From Burkholderia sp. Bp9142 (lineage in GTDB: Bacteria > Pseudomonadota > Gammaproteobacteria > Burkholderiales > Burkholderiaceae), in contig NZ_QTPP01000044.1 in NCBI RefSeq assembly GCF_003853415.1, positions 1 through 64,000 of the forward strand: a DNA stretch of 64,000 nt. Reading direction: 5' to 3'. Numbering within the stretch: position 1 is the first letter of the stretch; each line of letters opens with the position of its first letter. Below, in pieces: positions 1 to 8,161 of the stretch. The position numbers and the translations under genes are program-made. The notes under the pieces were generated by a model. The model did not search any database, was not told the origin of the DNA, and was given only the letters and a program-made list of their open reading frames with translations.

Positions 1-63
1 CGCCCCCGCCGCCCGCGGGGCCCTGCCGGCCCCGCCCCTCACCCGGCTCGCCCCCGCGTTAAA

Positions 64-101
64 CCGCCGGGGGCCCGGCCGGCCGTGCCGCGCCCCGGCG
101 G
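64..101. repeat. GC-only stem-loop in the leader region
   Basis: CCGCCGGGG at 64-72 is followed, after a 20-base GC-only loop, by its exact inverse CCCCGGCGG at 93-101. The first 110 bases of the window are almost pure G and C and hold no convincing gene. The hairpin lies upstream of the exported protein at 222, where it could be the terminator of a gene left of the window. It has no T-tract, so that is uncertain. Confidence 0.45.
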
Positions 102-221
102 GGCGCACGAGAGCCGTCGGGATTCGCTGTGCGATGCACGTTGCAAGTTTGACGGGTGTTGGTCCCATCCCCGAGGTCAACACCTCTTTTTGCCTGACGA
201 GGGTACGAGGAGGCCTCAATC

Positions 222-806
222 ATGAGGATCTTTTTGGTCGCTCTGCTGCTGTACGGCACACAAGCCGCCGCACAGTCGGTTTTCCGGAACCCTGCGGTCT
301 TCGTCATCCTGAGCGAGCAGACCCTCGCGAACGCCGCGAGCGTTCAGCAGGCGCTGACGACGCTCGGCCGTCCGGACAACACGGCATGCGTGCCGATGAT
401 GATGGTCGGCGACCCGCAGATGATTTACATGATGCCGGAGGAAGGGCACGCGCCGTCGTGGCAATCGCCGGTGTACGGTCGCGGCGCGCCGTTCGAGGCG
501 CAGAACGGGCCGGCCCCGACCGGCAAGACGGTCGGGGCGATGCAGCACGCGGAGGACATGCGGACGCAGCCTTGGAGCGACAGCAGCGCGATCACGCAGA
601 AGATCGCCGGCGAGCCGAGCCTGTCCGCGTCGGCGCGGGTCAGCGACTGGCAACGCAAGGGGCTGAACACGATCGAGACGGCGCCTGCGACGGAGGTGAC
701 GGTGAACGGAAAGACCTACCGCACCTATCGCGAAGACCTCAACCAGGCCGCGCGGCCCGTCGTCGAACCGCAGATCTACACGCAGCGTGTCGTGTTCTGC
801 CGATGA
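222..806 (+). CDS. Exported protein of unknown function
   Basis: This 194-residue protein belongs to no family I recognise. The first 18 residues (MRIFLVALLLYGTQAAAQ) form a clear Sec signal peptide with an Ala-x-Ala cleavage site, so the mature protein should be periplasmic or secreted. It has no second membrane segment, no lipobox and few cysteines (about residue 48 and near the C-terminus). The start is supported by GGAGG about 10 bases upstream. It precedes a sigma-54 activator gene with a 113-base gap that contains a perfect palindrome, so the two may be functionally linked, but nothing in the sequence proves it. Confidence 0.75.
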   Translation: MRIFLVALLLYGTQAAAQSVFRNPAVFVILSEQTLANAASVQQALTTLGRPDNTACVPMMMVGDPQMIYMMPEEGHAPSWQSPVYGRGAPFEAQNGPAPTGKTVGAMQHAEDMRTQPWSDSSAITQKIAGEPSLSASARVSDWQRKGLNTIETAPATEVTVNGKTYRTYREDLNQAARPVVEPQIYTQRVVFCR

Positions 807-860
807 CGAAACTTTCCCGAGCGGAGAGGCCGGCAGCGGTAGCGCGCGGGCAGGGAGGCC

Positions 861-882
861 CGTCGCGCACCGGTGCGCGACG
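861..882. promoter_or_regulatory. 22-bp perfect palindrome before the sigma-54 activator
   Basis: The half-site CGTCGCGCACC is followed directly by its exact inverse GGTGCGCGACG. It ends 37 bases before the ATG at 920 and lies in the only gap between the exported protein and the activator. It could be an operator for autoregulation or an RNA hairpin. There is no T-run, so a simple terminator is less likely. Confidence 0.45.
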
Positions 883-919
883 CCCGCTCCGCCAGACAAC
901 CCTACGCGGCGAGGCCATC

Positions 920-2341
920 ATGAACCATTGCTGCCCGATCAGACTGTCAGGCCCGCAGGAGGGCGAACGGGCCGCATGCCCGAGCCCGTTCGTCGCGCTC
1001 CGGCTTCACCATACCGTGCCGTCGCGCCCGCTCGTGTATCTGTCGCAGCATCCCGACGCGGGGCTCGTCGACTGTCTCGCATCGCGCGGCTGGGACGTGC
1101 GGCGCGCGAAATCCGTTGCGGACGCACTCAATCTCGTGAAGGCGAACCGCCTGCATGCGGGCATCGTCGATTTCGGCGACTTCGCGTCACCCGACGTCGC
1201 GTCGTTCGAGGCGCTGCTGCGCGATTCGCGTATCGGCTGGGTCGCGCTCGCCGACGACGCGCGGCTGCGCGACGCCACCATCGCGCGCCTGATCCGCCAG
1301 TGCTGCTTCGGTTACGTGCGCAATGCGTCGGCCTGCACGACGATCGGCTATCTCGTCGGCCATGCGTACGGGATGCTGAAACTGGCGGACAGCGAACCGG
1401 CCGTCGATGCCGCGCCGCCCGGCGGTGCGATGATCGGCGCATGCGACGCGATGCGCCGCCTGTTCGCGACGATCCGCAAGATCGCGAACACCGAGGCCAC
1501 CGTGTTCATCGCCGGTGAATCCGGGACCGGCAAGGAACTGACCGCGGCGGCGATCCACCAGCATTCGTCGCGCGCCGACGCGCCGTTCGTCGCCGTGAAT
1601 TGCGCGGCCATTCCGTCGACGCTGCTGCAGGCCGAGCTGTTCGGACATGAGCGCGGCGCGTTTACCGGCGCGCACCAGCGCAAGATCGGCCGCATCGAGT
1701 CCGCGCACGGCGGCACGCTGTTTCTCGACGAAATCGGCGACATGCCGTTCGAGAGCCAGGCGAGCCTGCTGCGGTTCCTGCAGGAGGGCAAGATCGAGCG
1801 GCTCGGCGGGCGCGCGTCGATTCCGGTGGACGTGCGGATCGTGTCCGCGACCCACGTCGATCTCGAGGCCGCGATGCAGGCGGGGCGGTTTCGTGCGGAC
1901 CTGTATTACCGCCTGTGCGTGCTGCGCATCGACGAGCCGCCGCTGCGCGCGCGCGGCCGCGACATCATGCTGCTCGCCGACCACGTGCTGCGGCGTTATC
2001 GCGGCGACGGCTCGCACCGGATTCGCGGCTTCATGCCGTGCGCGATCGAGGCGATCCACAGCTATGCGTGGCCGGGCAACGTGCGCGAACTGATCAACCG
2101 GATCCGCTTCGCGGTCGTGATGACGAACGGCCCGCTGATCTCGGCCGTCGATCTCGAACTGAACCAGTACACGTCGCACCGGCCGCCGACGCTCGCCGAC
2201 GCGCGCAGGCAGGCCGAGCGGCGCACGATCGAGGAAACGCTGCTGCGGCATCGGCACCAGCATGCCGACGTCGCGGCGGAACTCGGGATTTCGCGCGCGA
2301 CGCTGTACCGCCTGATGAGCGCGCACGGCCTGCACGGCTGA
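920..2341 (+). CDS. VpsR-type sigma-54-dependent transcriptional activator
   Basis: This 473-residue enhancer-binding protein activates sigma-54 RNA polymerase. Residues 35-155 form a degenerate receiver-like domain resembling the N-terminus of Vibrio VpsR. The AAA+ domain spans about 165-400, with Walker A GESGTGKE (199-206), an intact GAFTGA loop (246-251), Walker B around GGTLFLDEIGD (264-274) and the GNVREL box (386-391). A Fis-type HTH lies at about 449-470 (AAELGISRATLYRLM). All residues needed for ATP hydrolysis and sigma-54 contact are present. VpsR homologues respond to cyclic di-GMP and control exopolysaccharide and biofilm genes; that role is inferred here. The ATG at 920 was chosen because the frame stays open far upstream without coding character. 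Confidence 0.9.
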   Translation: MNHCCPIRLSGPQEGERAACPSPFVALRLHHTVPSRPLVYLSQHPDAGLVDCLASRGWDVRRAKSVADALNLVKANRLHAGIVDFGDFASPDVASFEALLRDSRIGWVALADDARLRDATIARLIRQCCFGYVRNASACTTIGYLVGHAYGMLKLADSEPAVDAAPPGGAMIGACDAMRRLFATIRKIANTEATVFIAGESGTGKELTAAAIHQHSSRADAPFVAVNCAAIPSTLLQAELFGHERGAFTGAHQRKIGRIESAHGGTLFLDEIGDMPFESQASLLRFLQEGKIERLGGRASIPVDVRIVSATHVDLEAAMQAGRFRADLYYRLCVLRIDEPPLRARGRDIMLLADHVLRRYRGDGSHRIRGFMPCAIEAIHSYAWPGNVRELINRIRFAVVMTNGPLISAVDLELNQYTSHRPPTLADARRQAERRTIEETLLRHRHQHADVAAELGISRATLYRLMSAHGLHG

Positions 2342-2368
2342 CGCCGGTTGCGCCGGCGCGTGGCGTCA
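2339..2368. terminator. Hairpin shared by two convergent genes
   Basis: TGACGCC (2339-2345) and GGCGTCA (2362-2368) are exact inverses around a GC-rich loop. The left arm contains the stop codon of the sigma-54 activator, and the right arm contains the stop of the minus-strand gene that follows. This suits a bidirectional terminator, but there is no T-tract. Confidence 0.45.
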
Positions 2369-2857
2369 GGCCGGCCGTTCGAAGCCCGATTCGACCCAGC
2401 GCGCGGCGCTGGCCTTGTTGAGCTTGAACCCGGCGGACACCTTCGCGTCGGCCAGCAGCTCGCCGTACGGGTCGAACGCCTTCAGTTGCGCATACGGCTC
2501 GAATTCGTCCGGCACGATGTCGAGCGTCACCGACACATCCTGCCCGTCGTCGTCCTGGACCGTCACTTCCTTGTGCAGCATCGCGCGGCGCTGCTGCTCG
2601 TGACGCATCAGCACCTCGGTCGCGGTCTTCACCAGCGTGCGGAACGCGTTCGCGTCCATCGGCTTCGGGTTCTTCTTGTCGCGGCCCATCGTCCACGGGC
2701 CGACGAGCGCGGGCTCGGCTTCGCCGTCCTTGATCATCTCGACGGCCCAGCCGTCGTCGTCTTCGTTCTTGATGATGCGGGCCGTCCAGCCGTTGTCGCG
2801 CCAGAGGCCGTCTTCGTGGAGGGTGGTGTCGTCGGATTGCAGATCGGATTCGGTCAT
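2366..2857 (-). CDS. Conserved hypothetical acidic protein
   Basis: This 163-residue protein has no signal peptide or membrane segment and is rich in Asp and Glu, especially in the first 40 residues (MTESDLQSDDTTLHEDG). It reads as a soluble cytoplasmic protein with alternating strand-like segments. I know similar proteins only as uncharacterised Burkholderia hypotheticals. The start at 2857 was chosen because the coding character begins there; residues further upstream in frame are arginine and alanine rich shadow. It converges on the sigma-54 activator with only 24 bases between the stops. Confidence 0.75.
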   Translation of the reverse strand: MTESDLQSDDTTLHEDGLWRDNGWTARIIKNEDDDGWAVEMIKDGEAEPALVGPWTMGRDKKNPKPMDANAFRTLVKTATEVLMRHEQQRRAMLHKEVTVQDDDGQDVSVTLDIVPDEFEPYAQLKAFDPYGELLADAKVSAGFKLNKASAARWVESGFERPA

Positions 2858-3088
2858 GGAGGAAGCGCGGCGAACGAGCGGGGCGCGCGGCCGGGAGCGG
2901 CGCGCTGCCCGCGGCCGGTCGCCCGGAGTGGCATGCAAAGGCCGCAATTTTAACCCGCGGGCCGTCCGTGCGGCCCGCGCCGCCCGCAACGTCGGCCGTC
3001 CGGCCGACTCAGGCCGCCGCCGAACGGTCGGACCGGCGCAAATATCAAACTCGTATTACGTTCCCGCAGGCCAATCTATACGCCGTCC

Positions 3089-3143
3089 GATATCCCGGCG
3101 GAGCGCCGCTTCCTAGAATAACGACCGGGATAAAAATATCCCG
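3089..3143. promoter_or_regulatory. Repeated ATATCCCG motif upstream of the response regulator
   Basis: CGGGATA (3126-3132), a 4-base A loop and TATCCCG (3137-3143) form a perfect inverted repeat. A further direct copy of ATATCCCG lies at 3090-3097, 46 bases upstream. The cluster is in the AT-richest part of the 2858-3218 gap and ends 75 bases before the response regulator start, so it is a plausible operator for that gene. The rest of the gap shows no gene. Confidence 0.45.
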
Positions 3144-3218
3144 AACGTCCAACCAACGCCGATCCGGCCGCGCGCGCATGTCGCGCCGCGCGGCCCGGCG
3201 AACCTTCTGGAACTGCGC

Positions 3219-3896
3219 ATGGGGAAATTCAGTATTCGCACTGTGTTCGCGTACGACTGGCCGCTGACACTGGCGGGCATGGAGCACATTGCCGGCAACG
3301 CGTGCGCGATCGATCTCGTCGGCGTCTCCCGGACGCCGGGCGAACTGGTCGAGGCGCTCGGCAGCATCGACTGCGACATCGCGCTGGTCGACTACGCGAT
3401 CGGCCGCGACGCGCAGATGGACGGCCTCGCGCTGTTCGACTGGCTGCGCCGCTCGCGCCCGAACGTCGGGATCGTCGTGCTGGTCGGGAACGAGAATCCG
3501 GTGATCTTCCGCTCGATCCTCGCGCAAGGCGGCGCGAGCCTCGTCAGCAAGTTCGACGACGTCGGCCACATCGTCACCGCGATCCATTCGAGCTACAGCG
3601 GCGGGCGCTACCTGTCACCGCTCGTCCGGCGCGCGCTCGAGGCGCTCGCCGAGCACGACCAGCCGCCGGTGAAGCTGTCGACGCGCGAAATCGAGGTGAT
3701 TCGCCTCTATCTGGCCGGCGTGCCGATCAAGACGATTGCGCAGCGGCTGAACAAGGGGAAGCAGACGGTCAGTGCGCAGAAGATCAGCGCGATGAAGAAA
3801 CTTGGCGTGACCAACGACATCGAGCTGGTCCAGCGGGCGGCCGGGCTGGGGTTCGGTGGCGGCAAGGCCGTGAGCCGGCCGGCCGGCGCTGGGTAG
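3219..3896 (+). CDS. LuxR/RcsB-type response regulator
   Basis: This 225-residue two-domain regulator has a receiver domain at 6-125, with Asp13 in the acidic pocket, Asp58 as likely phospho-acceptor (LVDYAIG) and Lys111. A LuxR-type HTH follows at about 152-208 (LSTREIEVIRLYLAGVPIKT). The spacing resembles RcsB-like regulators. No histidine kinase is adjacent, so it is an orphan whose input must be encoded elsewhere. A promoter-proximal repeat of ATATCCCG could be its own binding site. Its target genes are unknown; the nearby VpsR-type activator and chemoreceptor suggest a surface or motility context, which is inference. Confidence 0.9.
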   Translation: MGKFSIRTVFAYDWPLTLAGMEHIAGNACAIDLVGVSRTPGELVEALGSIDCDIALVDYAIGRDAQMDGLALFDWLRRSRPNVGIVVLVGNENPVIFRSILAQGGASLVSKFDDVGHIVTAIHSSYSGGRYLSPLVRRALEALAEHDQPPVKLSTREIEVIRLYLAGVPIKTIAQRLNKGKQTVSAQKISAMKKLGVTNDIELVQRAAGLGFGGGKAVSRPAGAG

Positions 3897-4015
3897 GCGT
3901 GAAAGAGGCGTGAAAGAGGCGCGGGTCGGGCAGGGGCCGGCACCGCGCGGCGCCGGCCCGTCAGGTGGAATCCGCCCGAATCGGCGGGATTCGGCCGGAT
4001 TCGGCCGGATTCGGC
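3894..4015. repeat. Short tandem repeats and hairpin between convergent genes
   Basis: Immediately after the response regulator, AGGCGTGAAAG occurs twice in tandem (about 3895-3916). Next comes an inverted repeat GGGCCGGC (3934-3941) / GCCGGCCC (3952-3959). Then the 10-mer GGATTCGGCC is repeated about three times (3987-4015). The hairpin can terminate both converging transcripts. The microrepeats look like slippage products. Confidence 0.55.
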
Positions 4016-4019
4016 GATG

Positions 4020-5573
4020 TCAGGCCGGCAATGCGAATCGCGTGACCGCGTCGCGCAGCGCTTCGGCCTGGTCGCGCAGCGAATGCGCGGCGGCCGCGGC
4101 TTCCTCGACGAGTGCCGCGTTCTGCTGCGTGACCTGGTCCATCTCGCCCACCGCACGGTTGACCTGCTCGATTCCCGCGCTCTGCTCGCGCGACGCGTGG
4201 CTGATCTCGTCGAGGATTTCGTTCACGCGCCGCACCGACTGCACGATTTCGGCCATCGTCTCGCCCGCGTGCGTGACGAGCGTCGCGCCGTGCTCGACGG
4301 TTTCGTTCGATGACACGATCAGCGACTTGATCTCCTTCGCAGCCGTCGCCGAGCGTTGCGCGAGGGAGCGCACCTCGGCCGCGACCACCGCGAAGCCGCG
4401 GCCCTGTTCACCCGCGCGTGCCGCTTCGACGGCTGCGTTCAGCGCGAGGATGTTGGTCTGGAACGCGATCCCGTCGATCACGCCGATGATGTCGCCGATC
4501 TTGTGCGAGCGGTCGGTGATCTCGTTCATCGTGCGCACGACATCGTCGACCACCTCGCTGCCGCGCGTCGCGACCTGCGCGGCCTGGCCGGCAAGCGTCG
4601 CGGCCTGGGCGGCGCTGTCCGCGTTCTGCTTCACGTTCGCGGTCATCTGGTCCATGCTCGACGCGGTCTGCACGAGCGCGGCCGCCTGTTCCTCGGTGCG
4701 CTGCGACAGGTCGGTGTTGCCCGACGCGATCTCGCTCGCGCCGACGTTGATGTTTTCCGTGCCCATCCGCACGCGCGACACCATGTCGATCAGCCCGGCC
4801 TGCATTGTATGCAGTGCATGCAGCAGGCTGCCGCGATCGTCCTGCTTCACGTTCACGCGCGCGGTCAGGTCGCCCTGCGCGATCCGCTGCGCGGCGTCGA
4901 GCGCGACTTCGAGTTCGCCGCCGAGGTTCGCGCGCACGCTTTTCAGCACGAGCACCATCACGGCGGTCGCGATCGCGCCGAGCACGGCCGTCATCGCGAG
5001 CCAGCGGCCGACGCTCGCGAGCACGGTCGAACGCACGTCGTCCATGTACATGCCCGTCACCAGATACCAGTCCCACGGCGCGAAGCGCTGCACCGCGCTG
5101 GTCTTGTCCTGCGGCTTGTCGGCGCCCGGCTTCGGCCACAGATACTCGACGAAGCCCTTGCCGCCTTCCCCGTTGCCGGCCTTCACGATCTCGACGAACA
5201 GGTGCTTGCCGTTCGGGTCCGTGAAATTCGACACGTCCTTGCCGTTGAGTTCGGTCTTGATCGGATGCATCACGATCACCGGCTTCGAGTCGTTGATCGA
5301 GATGTAGCCGTCAGTGCCGTAGCGCATCGCGGCGATGGCCTCGAGCGCCTTCTGCCTGGCGTCGGCTTCCGGCAATGCATTCTGCTGTGACAGCTTGTAG
5401 TAATGGTCGGCGACGTTCGTCGCCTGCGCGACCAGCGACGCAAGCTGGTCGCGGCGGTCCGTGATCATCGACGCGCGCGTCTGCCATGCGCCGATGCCGG
5501 CGATCACGAGCAGGCCGAGCCACAGAATGACGATCATCGAGGCGAGTTTCTGATTCAGGGAAAGGGTGCGCAT
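4020..5573 (-). CDS. Methyl-accepting chemotaxis protein
   Basis: This 517-residue chemoreceptor senses a ligand outside the inner membrane and controls the CheA kinase. An N-terminal membrane segment (about 10-30) is followed by a periplasmic single-Cache-type domain (about 35-180; motif YISINDSKPVIVMHP), a second membrane segment (about 188-212), a HAMP domain and a long signalling domain. The conserved hairpin tip is intact (EAARAGEQGRGFAVVAAEVR). The C-terminus ends in RFALPA without the NWETF-type pentapeptide, so it probably lacks a CheR tether. The start at 5573 gives a proper short cytoplasmic lead before the first membrane segment. The ligand is unknown; Cache receptors of this type often bind small organic acids. 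Confidence 0.93.
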   Translation of the reverse strand: MRTLSLNQKLASMIVILWLGLLVIAGIGAWQTRASMITDRRDQLASLVAQATNVADHYYKLSQQNALPEADARQKALEAIAAMRYGTDGYISINDSKPVIVMHPIKTELNGKDVSNFTDPNGKHLFVEIVKAGNGEGGKGFVEYLWPKPGADKPQDKTSAVQRFAPWDWYLVTGMYMDDVRSTVLASVGRWLAMTAVLGAIATAVMVLVLKSVRANLGGELEVALDAAQRIAQGDLTARVNVKQDDRGSLLHALHTMQAGLIDMVSRVRMGTENINVGASEIASGNTDLSQRTEEQAAALVQTASSMDQMTANVKQNADSAAQAATLAGQAAQVATRGSEVVDDVVRTMNEITDRSHKIGDIIGVIDGIAFQTNILALNAAVEAARAGEQGRGFAVVAAEVRSLAQRSATAAKEIKSLIVSSNETVEHGATLVTHAGETMAEIVQSVRRVNEILDEISHASREQSAGIEQVNRAVGEMDQVTQQNAALVEEAAAAAHSLRDQAEALRDAVTRFALPA

Positions 5574-5830
5574 GAGTAGTGAGGTCGGTCGGTCGAACAA
5601 GCGCGCCGGGACGGCGTGAGGGGATAACTCTTTGACGGCACGCAGCGCACGTTGCCGTAGGCGGGAAATCCCTGAGAAACGGCAGCGGTTCGATACCGTG
5701 GAGCGCGGTGCGGGCATCCATGCATATACATAGTCGGCGTCGCTATACTGTCGGGCGATGACGGTTGCGTGTCGTGCCCGGACGGTCGGGCGCGGGCGGC
5801 GGCGTCGAACGAACCCGAAAGGAGGCAGCG

Positions 5831-6769
5831 ATGCGAATTCTGGTGGTGGGGGCCGGCGCGGTCGGCGGATACTTCGGCGGCCGGCTCGCGGCGGCGGGGC
5901 GCGACGTGACGTTCCTGGTGCGCGACGGCCGCGCGGCCGCGCTTGCGCGCGACGGGCTCCTGATCCGCAGCCCGCGCGGCGACCTGACGCTCGCGAACGT
6001 GCAGACGCTGCGCGCGAGCGATGCGGCCGCGCCGTTCGACCTGGTGCTGCTGAGCTGCAAGGCCTACAGCCTCGACGATGCGATCGCGTCGTTCGCGCCG
6101 TTCGTCGGGCCGTCGACGCTGATCCTGCCGATGCTCAACGGGATGCGCCATCTCGACGTGCTGCGCGACCGGTTCGGTGCCGCGCAGGTGCTGGGCGGCC
6201 TGTGCGTGATCGCGGCGACGCTCGATCGCGAGCAGCGGATCATGCACCTGAACGACACGCACGGGCTGTCGTTCGGCGAGCTCGCCGGCGGCGCATCAGC
6301 GCGCGTGCGCGCGGTGGCCGACGTGCTCGGCGGCGCGGGGTTCGATGCGACGCTCAGCGAGGACATCGTCGCGCGGATGTGGGACAAGTGGGTGTTCCTC
6401 GCGACGCTCGCGGCGAGCACGTCGCTGTTTCGCGGTTCGATCGGCGACGTTCTCGCCGCGCCGGACGGCCGCCGCCTGCTCGAGACGATGCTCGACGAAT
6501 GCAGCGCGATCGCCGCGCACAACGGTCACCGGCCCGATCCGGCCGCGATCGGGCGGATGCAGCGGATGGTGCTGACGCCATCGCCGCTGACCGCATCGAT
6601 GCTGCGCGACGTCGAGAACCGCGCGCGCGTCGAAGCCGATCACGTGATCGGCGACCTGCTCGCGCGCCGCGATCCGCAGGCGGCGGATGCGCTGTCGCTG
6701 CTGCGAATCGCGTACAACCATCTGAAGACGTACGAGACGCGTGCCGCGCGGGAAAGCGCGGCTGCATAA
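5831..6769 (+). CDS. 2-dehydropantoate 2-reductase family protein (PanE/ApbA-like)
   Basis: This 312-residue NADPH-dependent reductase belongs to the family that makes pantoate from ketopantoate. It has the Rossmann motif GAGAVGGYFGG (7-17) and the conserved lysine of the family at about 186 (MWDKWVFL), followed by an ApbA C-terminal domain. AGGAGGCAG just upstream of the ATG at 5831 is a good ribosome site. It stands alone without other pantothenate genes, and Burkholderia usually carry several paralogues, so it may act on another 2-keto acid. The 3' end lies inside a 13-base tandem repeat. Confidence 0.88.
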   Translation: MRILVVGAGAVGGYFGGRLAAAGRDVTFLVRDGRAAALARDGLLIRSPRGDLTLANVQTLRASDAAAPFDLVLLSCKAYSLDDAIASFAPFVGPSTLILPMLNGMRHLDVLRDRFGAAQVLGGLCVIAATLDREQRIMHLNDTHGLSFGELAGGASARVRAVADVLGGAGFDATLSEDIVARMWDKWVFLATLAASTSLFRGSIGDVLAAPDGRRLLETMLDECSAIAAHNGHRPDPAAIGRMQRMVLTPSPLTASMLRDVENRARVEADHVIGDLLARRDPQAADALSLLRIAYNHLKTYETRAARESAAA

Positions 6770-6816
6770 CGCGGCTGCATAACGCGGCGGGATAAGCTCG
6801 GCTGGATAAGCGCGGT
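6758..6816. repeat. 13-bp tandem repeat across the reductase stop codon
   Basis: GCGGCTGCATAAC occurs at 6758-6770 and 6771-6783, and two degenerate units follow (GCGGCGGGATAAG and CTCGGCTGGATAAG). Each unit carries a TAA, so the array stacks stop codons at the end of the reductase gene. Confidence 0.6.
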
Positions 6817-7083
6817 TGCGGCCGCGCCTGACCCGCGTTTCCGGGTACGCGTGGCGGCCGCCGTTCCCGTCGTTCCGCACTGCACAATCTTGCCGTCCGG
6901 CGCCGTTTCGGCCCGCAACCCGCAAAAAAGTATCGAAAATCAGGCGTAAAGTTGGTGGAGCCGTGCGCGCGATCGACCTACATTGCTTCCCATGCGACCG
7001 GTCACGTCGCCGCACGATTCCGCGGCGTACGGACGAACCGCCGAACGGCCCGGTCAGCGATACATGGGAATGGAGACGCCACG
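6817..7083. other. Intergenic region before the AraC gene
   Basis: This stretch has no supportable gene. An A-rich segment (about 6920-6955, AAAAAAGTATCGAAAATC) probably contains the promoter of the AraC regulator at 7084. I find no strong palindrome. Confidence 0.4.
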
Positions 7084-8043
7084 ATGATGCACCCCGATCT
7101 GGAAGTGGTCGAAGTGCGACGCGACGAGTCGTTCAAGGTCTGGTCGCACGGCTATCCGTATCGCACGATCCGCTGGCATTTTCATCCCGAATTCGAACTG
7201 CACCTGATCGTCGCGACGCGCGGCAAGTATTTCGTCGGCGACCACATCGGCTCGTTCGGCCCCGGTCATCTCGTGCTGCTCGGCCCGAACCTGCCGCACA
7301 ACTGGGTCAGCGACATGGCCGAAGGCGAAACCGTCGAGCGCCGCAATCTGGTGATCCAGTTCGATCCGTCGTTCGTGCGACGCTGCATGGACGCATTTCC
7401 CGAATGCCGCGATGCGCAGGCGCTGCTCGACGACGCGCGACGCGGTGTCGGCTTCGACGACGACACGAGCGCGGCGATCGCGCCGCTGTTCGACGAACTG
7501 CTGACGGCACGCGGCATGCGTCGCATCGCGCTGTTCATGACGATCCTCGAGCGGCTGTGCGGCGCGGCCGAGCGCACGCTGCTCGCGAGCCCCGCATACG
7601 ACCAGGCGCACGTGAGCCCGACGCGGCTCAGCCATGCGCTGTCGTACATCGGCAAGAACCTTGCGTCCGAACTGCGCGAATCGGATCTCGCGCAGCTGAC
7701 CGGGCAGAGCGTCAGCGCGTTCTCGCGCGCGTTTCACCGCCATACCGGCTTGCCGTTCGTCCAGTACGTGAACCGTCTGCGGATCGAGTCCGCGTGCCAG
7801 ATGCTGCTCGCCGACGATGCGAACATCACCGACATCTGCTTCCAGGCCGGCTTCAACAACGTGTCCAACTTCAACCGCCAGTTCCGCGCGGTGAAGGGGA
7901 TGGCGCCGTCCGAATTCCGCGCGCTGCAACGCCTGAACGCACGCAGCCGCGAACTCGCGCTGCACGCGGCGCCCACCGGCAACCCGATGCCGCCGCGCGT
8001 GATCACGCCCGGCGCGCCTGCGCTCGCACCGCAGCCGGGATGA
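7084..8043 (+). CDS. AraC-family regulator of the polyol operon
   Basis: This 319-residue regulator has an N-terminal cupin ligand domain with His-rich strands (RWHFHPEFELHLI, about 36-48) and a C-terminal double HTH from about 195 to 290 (ESDLAQLTGQSVSAFSRAFHRHTG and ITDICFQAGFNNVSNFNRQF). GGAG lies about 8 bases before the ATGATG start. It is read in the same direction as the ABC importer and catabolic genes that begin 118 bases downstream, so it most likely activates them in response to the imported polyol or sugar. Confidence 0.92.
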   Translation: MMHPDLEVVEVRRDESFKVWSHGYPYRTIRWHFHPEFELHLIVATRGKYFVGDHIGSFGPGHLVLLGPNLPHNWVSDMAEGETVERRNLVIQFDPSFVRRCMDAFPECRDAQALLDDARRGVGFDDDTSAAIAPLFDELLTARGMRRIALFMTILERLCGAAERTLLASPAYDQAHVSPTRLSHALSYIGKNLASELRESDLAQLTGQSVSAFSRAFHRHTGLPFVQYVNRLRIESACQMLLADDANITDICFQAGFNNVSNFNRQFRAVKGMAPSEFRALQRLNARSRELALHAAPTGNPMPPRVITPGAPALAPQPG

Positions 8044-8161
8044 TCGCCGGGCCTTCGCCCGCCTGAGCTTTCCTTGCCGTTTCACCCAGCCAATCGCGCC
8101 GTTCGCGTCGCGAGGGGCTCGCTCATCCACGAAAAAGCCGCACATAACCGGAGACACCGTC

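Noticed and set aside
134..919. Long in-frame extension of the sigma-54 activator starting at 134
   Set aside because: The residues before 920 are Arg/Ala-rich shadow of the exported-protein gene in another frame; the VpsR-like fold begins after the ATG at 920.
1187..2335. 382-codon open frame antisense to the sigma-54 activator
   Set aside because: Composition (Arg, His and Gln rich with no family match) is that of a mirror frame in GC-rich DNA.
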